A stretch of 64,000 nt of DNA, taken from Salipiger sp. CCB-MM3 (GTDB lineage Bacteria > Pseudomonadota > Alphaproteobacteria > Rhodobacterales > Rhodobacteraceae). Under the pieces are notes generated by a model. The model saw nothing but the letters and a program-made list of their open reading frames with translations. It searched no databases and had not been told where the DNA came from. Within the stretch, counting starts at the first letter, position 1. Each line of letters opens with the position of its first letter. The translations under genes were made by a program, and so were the position numbers. Of this stretch, positions 56,968 to 64,000 are shown one piece after another. The DNA lies in NCBI RefSeq assembly GCF_001687105.1, contig NZ_CP014595.1, positions 2,369,001 to 2,433,000 of the forward strand. Reading direction: 5' to 3'.

Positions 56968-58356
56968 CTAGCGGGCCCGAACGATGCGGCCTTTAAGTTT
57001 AGCGGTGAGCTCTTCCCGGTTTGCAGCCGAGTGCAGCGCTCGATGGCAGTTTGGACAAATCGCAGCGCAGTTATCGACGGTGTCCGGACCGCCATCGACC
57101 AAGGGAAGGATGTGGTGTGTTTCCAGATACGGCGTGCCATCGGCCCTCTGGAAGGGCGCATCAGATTCACAGAGTTCGCAGGCGCCATTTGCGCGCCTCT
57201 GGGTATAGGCGACCACCCGAGGATCGCGGACGAAGACTGTCGCGGCAGCGAGTTTCTTGGTCGGGGTGAGATTGCCTGCCGGTGGCGTGCTGAGCAGTTC
57301 GGGCTCTTCGAGGATGGCGGCGGCTTTCTTGGCAAGCTCGCCTCGATCCTCTGTAGGGGCGGCCAGCTCCAGTTTGGCAAGCCGGCTACGGGCGATTTCG
57401 ACAACCTCTGGCGCAAAGCGTTCGGGGTAGTCGACAACTATCTGCTCATAGCTTTCAGCGTAGGGTGCAGAGGAGACTTCATCAAAGCCGCTTGCCTGAC
57501 TCTTCACACGCTGCTCGATGACGTGGAGTGCACCGTGCTTTCGTATCTGCCCTGGCTCGCGACCGAGGCCTGCGAAGCGGCCACTGCCGCGCTTGACTTC
57601 CTGCCAATCGACAAGCGCGTTGGCCATCCTGTTTTTCACGGGGTCTTCGCTGGCGAGGAGCTCACGAAGAACCTCGGAATGGGGGGGCGGCCGCTTAACG
57701 ACTGGCACTTCTCCACCAGAAGCGAGGAATTGAGCAATATTCTGGCGGATTGCCCGAGCCTGAACCATGAGGTCAACGTCAGGGAGCGTGAAGGCTTCGA
57801 GTTCGATGTCTCTAGACTTCGAACGGCCAAGTCCGACGCCAGCGTAGGCATCATCGTATTTCCGAAACTCCATGAGCTTCATGTAAACGCCGTTTGGGTT
57901 TCGGAACGTGCTGTTCCCTTCAAGCCCCTGCATGGTGGCTGCAGCGCGGATGTTGTTTGAGAGCTCAATCAGTGCGCGAGTAGCCTTCCCGGGAATCCGT
58001 GGAGCATGTTGGCGATAGAACTCGGCTGCAAGTATGAGTTCATCGCGGGTCCAATCAGGATTTCTAGTGGGCGGTGGGTCGACAACGACACTGAATCCCA
58101 AGTTCTCCAGAACATGCACGGTCTGTTTCAGTCCGCCGGAAAATGCGGCCGCGACGAGGGGCTCGAAGTCCTTTCCGAGGTGGCCGTGAGCTGCGCCTAC
58201 GATTGCCTTTGAATCATAGGAGCGCCCATCTTTTAGTATGTGGTAAGTCCGCGAAGCCTGGAAACCATACTTATCAAGGAATCGGGTCTTTCCGAGCTGA
58301 TCGTACTCGTCACATGCGAGCAGGACAGACTGCGCTGTGATGTCAGAGAGTGCCAT
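56968..58356 (-). CDS. McrA-like HNH endonuclease, probable type IV restriction enzyme
   Basis: A 462-residue protein. The N-terminal 95 residues (LACDEYDQLGKTRFLDKYGF, GRSYDSKAIVGAAHG) resemble the head domain of ScoMcrA-like modification-dependent nucleases. A middle domain follows (residues 98-170, NPDWTRDELILAAEFYRQHA and FRNPNGVYMKLMEFRKYD). The C-terminal HNH nuclease has zinc cysteines C393/C396 and C434/C437, catalytic HH at 414-415 (LETHHILPL) and N429. Proteins of this kind cut methylated or otherwise modified DNA and act as phage defence. It sits alone near the right end of the island. Confidence 0.8.
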   Translation of the reverse strand: MALSDITAQSVLLACDEYDQLGKTRFLDKYGFQASRTYHILKDGRSYDSKAIVGAAHGHLGKDFEPLVAAAFSGGLKQTVHVLENLGFSVVVDPPPTRNPDWTRDELILAAEFYRQHAPRIPGKATRALIELSNNIRAAATMQGLEGNSTFRNPNGVYMKLMEFRKYDDAYAGVGLGRSKSRDIELEAFTLPDVDLMVQARAIRQNIAQFLASGGEVPVVKRPPPHSEVLRELLASEDPVKNRMANALVDWQEVKRGSGRFAGLGREPGQIRKHGALHVIEQRVKSQASGFDEVSSAPYAESYEQIVVDYPERFAPEVVEIARSRLAKLELAAPTEDRGELAKKAAAILEEPELLSTPPAGNLTPTKKLAAATVFVRDPRVVAYTQRRANGACELCESDAPFQRADGTPYLETHHILPLVDGGPDTVDNCAAICPNCHRALHSAANREELTAKLKGRIVRAR

Positions 58357-58559
58357 TTCAGATGCCTTGGATAGATACTTCAGATGCCATTGGTAGTTTA
58401 AGTGAGCTTCGGGGCTGTTGTCAGTGGCGCGCCTATTCTTTTGCCGCTGCAGCGATCTTTTTGTTGGTACTCTTGTTCAGCTGGAAGGACGTTCCAGGTC
58501 CATCTGGACCGGCGGTCGCAAATGCGCTGGGGCCCAAGAGAGCGGCGAGCGCATTGCAG

Positions 58560-58830
58560 GTCTGGAAGCATGGAGGCTCGAGACGCCGTTTGTGGCGCAA
58601 GATTCACATTGGCGTCAATGAGCGGACGCTGGCGATTCGAGCTATCGAGATCACCGCCAGCAATGACGGAGACACGCCCATCCTTCCCGAGCCACTCAGC
58701 CAGGTCCCAACTGATGTGGAGATCGGCTCGGTCGCCGCAGACTTGGTTTATGACACGCGCGGCTGTGCAGCACGGCCAGGCGGTACCAGGCGGCTCATGA
58801 AGCACGGATCACAGAGTGGTAGCAAATGAG
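58560..58830 (+). pseudogene. Remnant of an IS5-family transposase
   Basis: The frame KHGGSRRRLWRKIHIGVNER, AIEITASNDGDTPILPEPLS, and SVAADLVYDTR matches the middle of IS5-family DDE transposases (KHGGSxRRxWRKxHIG...SVTADGAYDTRK). The protein loses similarity after YDTR, the N-terminal part is missing, and no catalytic C-terminus follows. It lies just inside the right end of the island. Confidence 0.8.
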
Positions 58831-58898
58831 GTATGTTGATTCTCTTGCGAGAAGTTAGTTTTAAAAAACAAACAACTAAGTATATTTTTAGGATGACT

Positions 58899-58913
58899 GA
58901 GCCTCCGCCATCA
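58899..58913 (+). repeat. Attachment site attR (15-bp direct repeat of the tRNA-Ser 3' end)
   Basis: Exact repeat of ctgagcctccgccat from the tRNA end. The flanking bases differ on both sides, so the match is limited to 15 bases. An AT-rich tract precedes it. It defines the right border of the island. Confidence 0.85.
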
Positions 58914-59357
58914 AATGCATCAAGGCGCTATTTCGCGTGATTTTCGAGAAAATCGCGACCGGCGGCGCACTCAGCCTCATATGAATGCTCATGAAAACTG
59001 CGCGACAAGGTCGCTCGCAGATCGCCTGTATCCTGACGCGCTTGGGAGGATTTGGTGAACACCTGCGAAGGGCGTAGGTTTTCTATCCCAAAAAGCCGCG
59101 GCTCCCCGTGCAAGAGCTTTCCGAGCGACCCTTTGGCAGGGGAGGCGTGTGCCCTGTCACGGGTTTGTCCCACTCCTTTGACCTGCGGGCTGCCGCGAAT
59201 GCAGGTATCCCCAGAAACGGAATGTTTCCGAAAAAACTGAAGGGATTTGCGAGGCCGTCGCCTTTTTGGTCTTCACCCCGACACAGTTCCGCCATGGGTG
59301 AGCCCTCTCATCCCTCAAGAGAAGTTGATTTGTCTTGATTTTTCGAGGGGGGACCAA
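58914..59357. other. Intergenic region between attR and the VCBS gene
   Basis: About 440 bases with no credible gene; a minus-strand open frame at 58928-59173 has no recognisable features. Presumably it holds the promoter of the VCBS protein gene. Confidence 0.4.
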
Positions 59358-62105
59358 ATGGCCAGAAGCATTTCCTTTGTCGTCGAGGGTGACGTCGACA
59401 CGCTGATCACAATCACCGAACAACCGGATGGCACGCTGAAATTTGAGCTGGAAGCGCTCGGGTCAGGCTTGCTGGGGGATCTCCGCGGCCTGTTCTTCGA
59501 TCTCGCAGACCCGGTCGACGGCAGCCCGCTCGATTTGTCCACGCTGACCGTCGCGGAGGAGACCCTTCTTGAGGGCGAGATCCAAGACCCTGCCCAGCTG
59601 GTCTCGGCGACCGCTTTCTCGGAGGCAGGCGTCGATACGCTCGGCCGCGACGCCAACATTAAGGGCAAGGTTGCCAACGCCTATGGGCGCTATGATGCGG
59701 GGATCGCCTTCGGCACGCCCGGCAAGGGCAAGGATGACATCCAGTCTGTGAGCTTCACTCTGTCGAGCACGGATGGTCCGCTGTCGCTGGATATGCTCGA
59801 CCTCACCGATTTCGGGCTCCGCTACACGTCGGTGGGCACGCCCGGCGGTCCGAGGAACGGATCGGCGAAGATCGGCGACATCTCCAGCGGCGTGGCACGC
59901 AATGATGCCTTCGAGGTTGACGAAAACAGCGACGGCAGTGTCGATTTGCTGGCCAATGACACCAACGGTGTGCAGGCCGACGGGACGCGCAAGACGGTGA
60001 TCTCGGTCACCGACGCGCTTGGCGCGCTGACCGCGACGGCCTCTGGGTTTGCGCGCACTGTGGTGATCGATGGCCTTGAACTGGGCACGCTGTCGGTCAG
60101 TGGCGATGGCTTTGCCAGCTTCATCGCGGATGGGGCGGATGTGGACAAGCTTGGTCACGACGCGATCAAGACGCTGACCTTCACCTACGAGACCGAGGGA
60201 ACCGACGGCAGTCTCGCCACGGCTGACGTGACGCTGACGGTAGATGGGCAGAACGACCAGCCGATCGCGCAGGACCTCTCGTTTATGGTGGGTGAGGATG
60301 ATGCAAGCAGCCCGTTCATACCGTCGTTGAGCGGGGACGGTATCACCGAGGCCTTTGTCGCGAGCGACATCGATATCGGCGACACCCTTTCCTACGAAAT
60401 CATCTCGGCCCCGGTAGATGCCCTTGGTCACCAGTACGGCGAGGTGATCAACAATGGCGACGGCACCTTCACCTTCAATCCGCTGGACAACTTCCAGTTC
60501 CTTGAGGAGGGGGAGACCCGCACGGTCACCTTCCAATATGTGGCGCGCGACGACAGCGGTGTCGGCACCGCACCCACGGGGACCGAGGAAAGCGACACCT
60601 CGGTGCCCAAGACCGTGAGCGTGACGGTCCTTGGTGCCTATGATGCGCCCACAGAGACGGCCGAAGACCTGCTCTTTGTCACCGAGAACCAGAGCATGTT
60701 CGGCACCGGATCGGCCATCGTCTTCGACGACCCGCTGCCGTTCCTGGGGTTCGACGAATACGCCAGCCTCAACGCGACGATCATAAATGGCGCGACCTTC
60801 TCGGGCGGTGTGCTCGAGGGCATTCTCGGCGGGATCGAGGCGGTGGCGCAGGTGTTTGCCGACATCGGCTGCGGCATCGTCAACTTCTTCGGCGGAGATT
60901 GCGACGTCGATGTCGAACTTCCCGATTCCATATCGACACCCAGCCTTGGCACCACCGGCTACATCGACGCTAAGGTCGGTCTGCAGCCCTACTTCGAGCT
61001 GACCACCGGCGATGTCGATGCTTCGGTGCCGGTCTCGGTGGTCTTCACAGCTCCCTATCAGGTTGAAGAGTCGGAGACCTTCACCATCGGCTCGGCCTAT
61101 TCGGTGGATGGGGCAGAGTTCCAGACCATGAGCCCCAACGTCAGCTTCGGGCTCGACTTCGTCTTCGACATCGCGGCCAGTCTGGGCATCGAGATCGGCG
61201 CTTCGACCTTCGGCGCGGCGCAGTTGATCAACCTCTTCTCCTTCGACACGGCGGATATTGCGGGCTTCACGGGCAAGCTCGGCGAGCCCGGGTTCAACAT
61301 CTTCGACTTCGACGCAGCCGATGATCTGGAGGCCACGATCCCGCTGCCCGCAGGCAGCGAGCTCAGCGTGAACTTCCCGGTGATCGAAACCGACAGCACC
61401 GACGCGCCCAATTCTTCCCAGGAGGTGCTGACCAGTTCGGGCGAGGATGACATTGCCGTGCTCGATATCGACGTCGACGGTCTGGTCTCCGCGCTGCCCT
61501 ATGTGCCGCCCTTCGGCGATGAAGACTCCGTCGGCCTTACGATCGACATCGCCGGAGCCTCGGTGAACCTTCTGTCCTTCGAATGGGCTTGGGACATCAT
61601 CGCGGTGAACCTGATCAACACGCTCAAGGTGGTGCAGGACTTCACCATGACCATCGACGAGCTGCCGCTTCTTGCCACCTTCGAGGATGGGTCGGTGATC
61701 GATGGCCTGAAGGTTGGAGACGATCTGACGGTCGTCGCGCCGGACGAGTTTGTCTTTGATCCCGAGGTGGACGGAGACGCTGACGGGCTCGTGGATTTCG
61801 ACATCGACATTGATATGGGCGCGATCTTCGACAACCTCTCGACCCTCGGCTTCGATATGGAGCTGTTCGTCGGCCTGCTGCGGTTCACCGGCGGGATCAC
61901 CTCGGACTTCTTCTCGGACTCCACCTTCAGCCTGTTCCCGGGCGGAGAGCCGGGCACCGACGACGACTTTGCCTGGAGCGAGACCTTCAACCTTGTCGAG
62001 GATTACACGCTGGCGACGCTCTTCGACGACGACTTCGCGCTTGAAGGCTTCGAAGGCAATGCAATGACCTCGGATACCGTGCAGGGCGCTTACGACATCG
62101 CGTAG
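59358..62105 (+). CDS. Large VCBS/cadherin-like repeat protein, probably secreted
   Basis: A 915-residue acidic, Asp/Gly-rich protein from the ATG at 59358 with AGGGGGGA upstream. Tandem VCBS-type modules are seen (DAFEVDENSDGSVDLLAND; TFTYETEGTDGSLATADV and NDQPIAQDLSFMVGEDDA; TRTVTFQYVARDDSG). It has no N-terminal signal peptide and almost no Cys, which fits type I secretion. A C-terminal short acidic/hydrophobic tail (EGNAMTSDTVQGAYDIA) could be the export signal. No RTX nonapeptides are visible. Likely a surface or extracellular adhesin-like protein. Confidence 0.75.
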   Translation: MARSISFVVEGDVDTLITITEQPDGTLKFELEALGSGLLGDLRGLFFDLADPVDGSPLDLSTLTVAEETLLEGEIQDPAQLVSATAFSEAGVDTLGRDANIKGKVANAYGRYDAGIAFGTPGKGKDDIQSVSFTLSSTDGPLSLDMLDLTDFGLRYTSVGTPGGPRNGSAKIGDISSGVARNDAFEVDENSDGSVDLLANDTNGVQADGTRKTVISVTDALGALTATASGFARTVVIDGLELGTLSVSGDGFASFIADGADVDKLGHDAIKTLTFTYETEGTDGSLATADVTLTVDGQNDQPIAQDLSFMVGEDDASSPFIPSLSGDGITEAFVASDIDIGDTLSYEIISAPVDALGHQYGEVINNGDGTFTFNPLDNFQFLEEGETRTVTFQYVARDDSGVGTAPTGTEESDTSVPKTVSVTVLGAYDAPTETAEDLLFVTENQSMFGTGSAIVFDDPLPFLGFDEYASLNATIINGATFSGGVLEGILGGIEAVAQVFADIGCGIVNFFGGDCDVDVELPDSISTPSLGTTGYIDAKVGLQPYFELTTGDVDASVPVSVVFTAPYQVEESETFTIGSAYSVDGAEFQTMSPNVSFGLDFVFDIAASLGIEIGASTFGAAQLINLFSFDTADIAGFTGKLGEPGFNIFDFDAADDLEATIPLPAGSELSVNFPVIETDSTDAPNSSQEVLTSSGEDDIAVLDIDVDGLVSALPYVPPFGDEDSVGLTIDIAGASVNLLSFEWAWDIIAVNLINTLKVVQDFTMTIDELPLLATFEDGSVIDGLKVGDDLTVVAPDEFVFDPEVDGDADGLVDFDIDIDMGAIFDNLSTLGFDMELFVGLLRFTGGITSDFFSDSTFSLFPGGEPGTDDDFAWSETFNLVEDYTLATLFDDDFALEGFEGNAMTSDTVQGAYDIA

Positions 62106-62192
62106 CAGGAAGCGGCGTGAGCGCTCCGGCGCGCGCGGCCCGAGGCATCGGGCGGAGGGCTTTGAGATCGGGGCCTCCGGATTATCAGACCA

Positions 62193-62221
62193 ACGAGGCG
62201 CGGGCCCACCCCGCGCCTCGT
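62193..62221 (+). terminator. Strong hairpin after the VCBS gene, likely terminator
   Basis: A perfect 12-bp stem (acgaggcgcggg / cccgcgcctcgt) with a CCCAC loop lies about 90 bases after the stop. The poly-T run is poor (TCGTCTT), so termination strength is uncertain. Confidence 0.6.
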
Positions 62222-62503
62222 CGTCTTCCAGTCCGGCGACGGCAGCCAGGTCGGGAGTAGCACGACCCGAGCAGGTGGATGCAGGTCGGCGTGGCGCGGC
62301 GGGCTGGCGGCAGGGCGCAGGTCGCGGACCTATGAAACATTGATTAAGCGTGACGAGAACGGCCTTTGGCGTCGCGGTGTTTGGATCGCCTTAGACCCGT
62401 CGCGCATGTCGCAGGAAGCCAACCTGATGCTCATCCCAAAGGCGGGTTGTCCGCGTTGCTCTCGAAAATCTTACCAAATTGATCTGGAACAAGGTTGCTT
62501 TTT

Positions 62504-62517
62504 AATTCCGAGGAATT
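62504..62517. promoter_or_regulatory. Palindrome upstream of feoA, candidate iron-regulator site
   Basis: aattcc-ga-ggaatt is a perfect inverted repeat with flanking TTTT and CTAT, 36 bases before the feoA ATG. Position and TTC/GAA arms resemble Irr/Fur-type operators (ICE-like), but it is not a full match. Confidence 0.4.
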
Positions 62518-62552
62518 CTATCAGAAAGTAGCCACACCTTCGAGGTCACGCC

Positions 62553-62834
62553 ATGGACTCCAGACTGCTTGATGCAACCGACCGATCCGTCTCGCTGGGC
62601 GAGGCGAGGCGGGGGTACAGGGGGCGCGTGGTCTGCCTGCTTCCGACAACCGGCACTGGTCGGCTCGCGCCCGACGAGATGGAGCGGCGTTTAATCGAGA
62701 TGGGCTTTATCGAGGGTGTCGAAGTTTCGGTGATCCACGAAGGCCCGTTTGGCCGCGACCCGATCGCCGTTCGGGTCGGCGCGGCAACTGTGGCGCTGCG
62801 CCGTCGTGACGCCATGGCGATCCTCACGGAATAA
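62553..62834 (+). CDS. feoA: Ferrous iron transport protein A
   Basis: FeoA is a small SH3-like cytosolic protein needed for FeoB activity. The 93-residue product has the typical core ERRLIEMGFIEGVEVSVIHE followed by GPFGRDPIAVRVGAATVALR. The start is ATG at 62553. feoB starts 8 bases after its stop, forming the usual pair. Confidence 0.92.
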   Translation: MDSRLLDATDRSVSLGEARRGYRGRVVCLLPTTGTGRLAPDEMERRLIEMGFIEGVEVSVIHEGPFGRDPIAVRVGAATVALRRRDAMAILTE

Positions 62835-62841
62835 AAAGACA

Positions 62842-64000
62842 ATGTCCCAGCTTCCGACTTCGGCGGGTGAGCGGCTCACCCGCATCGCCCTCATTGGCGC
62901 GCCCAATTGCGGCAAAACCTCACTGTTCAACGCGATGACCGGCGCGAACCAGCGGGTGGGCAACTATTCGGGTGTCACCGTCGAGCGCAAGATCGGCATG
63001 GCGCAGACGCCGCAGGGCGAGACGCTGCGGATCACCGATCTGCCCGGTACCTACAGCCTGCGCGCCCGCAGCCCCGACGAGGCGGTGACGCGTGACATCG
63101 TTCTGGGCACGCGGGTGGATGCCGAGCCGATTGACCTGCTGCTCGTGGTGGTCGATGCGACCCATATGCGTCCGGGCCTGCGGCTGTCGCAGGAACTGCG
63201 CCACTGTGGCCTGCCGCTGCTGGTGGTGGTCAACATGATCGACATCGCCCGTCATCGCGGCATCGACATTGATCTCGAGCGCCTCTCTGCCGAACTTGAT
63301 CTGCCGGTGGTGGCCTCCACCGCCGTGCGCCGGGCAGGGATGCAGGCGCTCTGGGGGAAGCTCGACGCGATGATCGGCAGCGGGTTGCCGGACCGCCAGA
63401 CCGCGGTCTGGACCGAGCCCACGGCGGCCGATCTTCGCGCGGCGCTGCGCGAGGCTGACCGGATCATCGACCATAGCGTCACCACGCCCGAGCGCCACCG
63501 CAGCCTCTCCGAGCGGATCGATGCGGCGCTGCTGAACCCTCTGGCCGGGCCTCTGATCCTGCTGCTGATCATGTTCGCCATGTTTCAGGCGGTCTTTGCC
63601 GGTGCCGCGCCGCTGATGGACGGGATATCCGCGCTGATCGAGGGTGTCGCCGCTGCGGTCTCGGCACTTCTGCCGGAAGGGCTGCTGCGCGGGCTCATCG
63701 TCGACGGGGTGATCGCTGGCGTGGGCAGTGTGGTGGTGTTCCTGCCGCAGATCCTGATCCTCTTTGCCTTCATCCTGATCCTCGAGGATCTGGGCTATAT
63801 GGCGCGCGCCGCCTTTCTGATGGACCGGATCATGGGCCATGCGGGCCTGCACGGGCGGGCCTTTATTCCGCTGCTGTCGAGCTTTGCCTGTGCCATTCCC
63901 GGCATCATGTCCGCGCGGGTGATCGATGACGAGAAGGACCGGCTGACCACCATCCTCATCGCGCCGCTAATGACCTGCTCTGCGCGTATCCCGGTCTATA
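62842..64000 (+). CDS. feoB: Ferrous iron transport protein B, 3' truncated by the window end
   Basis: FeoB is the GTPase-linked membrane permease for Fe(II). The 386 visible residues start MSQLPTSAGERLTRIALIG. G1 GAPNCGKTSLF, the switch NYSGVTVERK and G3 DLPGTYSL are present. G4 is VVVNMIDIA. The first membrane helices (LAGPLILLLIMFAMFQAVFA and onwards) follow. The frame stays open to base 64000. It forms an operon with feoA. Confidence 0.95.
   Translation, partial: MSQLPTSAGERLTRIALIGAPNCGKTSLFNAMTGANQRVGNYSGVTVERKIGMAQTPQGETLRITDLPGTYSLRARSPDEAVTRDIVLGTRVDAEPIDLLLVVVDATHMRPGLRLSQELRHCGLPLLVVVNMIDIARHRGIDIDLERLSAELDLPVVASTAVRRAGMQALWGKLDAMIGSGLPDRQTAVWTEPTAADLRAALREADRIIDHSVTTPERHRSLSERIDAALLNPLAGPLILLLIMFAMFQAVFAGAAPLMDGISALIEGVAAAVSALLPEGLLRGLIVDGVIAGVGSVVVFLPQILILFAFILILEDLGYMARAAFLMDRIMGHAGLHGRAFIPLLSSFACAIPGIMSARVIDDEKDRLTTILIAPLMTCSARIPVY

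Larger units (their letters stand above)
46836..58913. mobile_element. Genomic island integrated in tRNA-Ser(UGA), about 12.06 kb
   Basis: The element is bounded by the 15-bp direct repeats at 46836 and 58899. It carries a P4-type integrase directly after attL and gene content unlike its neighbours: two tyrosine recombinases, a serine recombinase, small HTH proteins, restriction-like and membrane proteins, and an IS remnant. Long gene-poor and AT-rich stretches (53.3-56.2 kb) contrast with the surrounding GC-rich housekeeping genes. Confidence 0.85.
62106..62552. other. Intergenic region between the VCBS gene and feoA
   Basis: About 450 bases. It contains a strong GC-rich hairpin at 62193-62221 and a palindromic site at 62504-62517. 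A 63-residue open frame at 62340-62531 is not convincing as a gene. Confidence 0.5.

Noticed and set aside
58928..59173. 81-residue minus-strand open frame next to attR
   Set aside because: No recognisable motif or ribosome site; kept as intergenic.
62340..62531. 63-residue open frame upstream of feoA
   Set aside because: It overlaps the regulatory region, has no family resemblance and no strong ribosome site.

Overview
The window is a high-GC chromosomal segment of an alphaproteobacterium of the order Rhodobacterales, probably a Roseobacter-group / Salipiger-like Rhodobacteraceae. Evidence: lineage-typical small proteins (DUF2842, DUF2484 between murC and murB, a DUF1127 protein followed by CcsR-type small RNAs), the dcw gene order, a meso-diaminopimelate-type MurE and a Q/P/A-rich FtsZ linker.

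Layout. (1) 1-7750: 3' part of an MHS-type MFS transporter, DUF2842, purA, an MFS and an AEC transporter, an MBL-fold hydrolase, TatD and a VanZ-like protein, nearly all on the minus strand. (2) 7751-34940: division and cell-wall (dcw) cluster on the plus strand: a long leader with MraZ-box-like repeats, mraZ, rsmH, ftsL, ftsI, murE, murF, mraY, murD, then two minus-strand genes, then ftsW, murG, murC, DUF2484, murB, ddl, ftsQ, ftsA, ftsZ, lpxC, bamD and recN. These genes make lipid II, flip and crosslink it at the septum, build the Z ring and start lipid A and outer-membrane assembly. (3) 35162-39955: valS and an unusual sulfotransferase / alpha-beta-hydrolase fusion, both minus. (4) 40133-40962: a DUF1127 gene followed by twelve hairpins in six tandem pairs, each with a CCUCCUCC-type (anti-Shine-Dalgarno) loop; this is an expanded CcsR / 'cuckoo' small-RNA operon and the most striking non-coding structure in the window. 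(5) 41211-46444: mrp/apbC, then minus-strand holB, tmk, a D,D-carboxypeptidase and a SPOR lipoprotein. (6) 46760-58913: tRNA-Ser(UGA) used as attachment site for a 12.06-kb genomic island bounded by a 15-bp direct repeat. The island carries a P4-type integrase, a second tyrosine recombinase with fused HTH and zinc-ribbon, two small HTH proteins, a LysR regulator, a membrane pentapeptide-repeat protein, a small membrane protein, a serine recombinase with res-like sites, a McrA-like HNH endonuclease and an IS5-type transposase remnant. (7) 59358-64000: a large VCBS-type secreted protein and the start of a ferrous-iron uptake operon, feoA-feoB (feoB cut by the window end).

Dispersed features: seven copies of a short intergenic motif with core GCGTATTT, two of them inside a larger palindromic composite; a 137-bp element with 19-bp terminal inverted repeats; and paired perfect palindromes between mraY and murD. 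All functional calls were made by reading the sequence; no database search was run.
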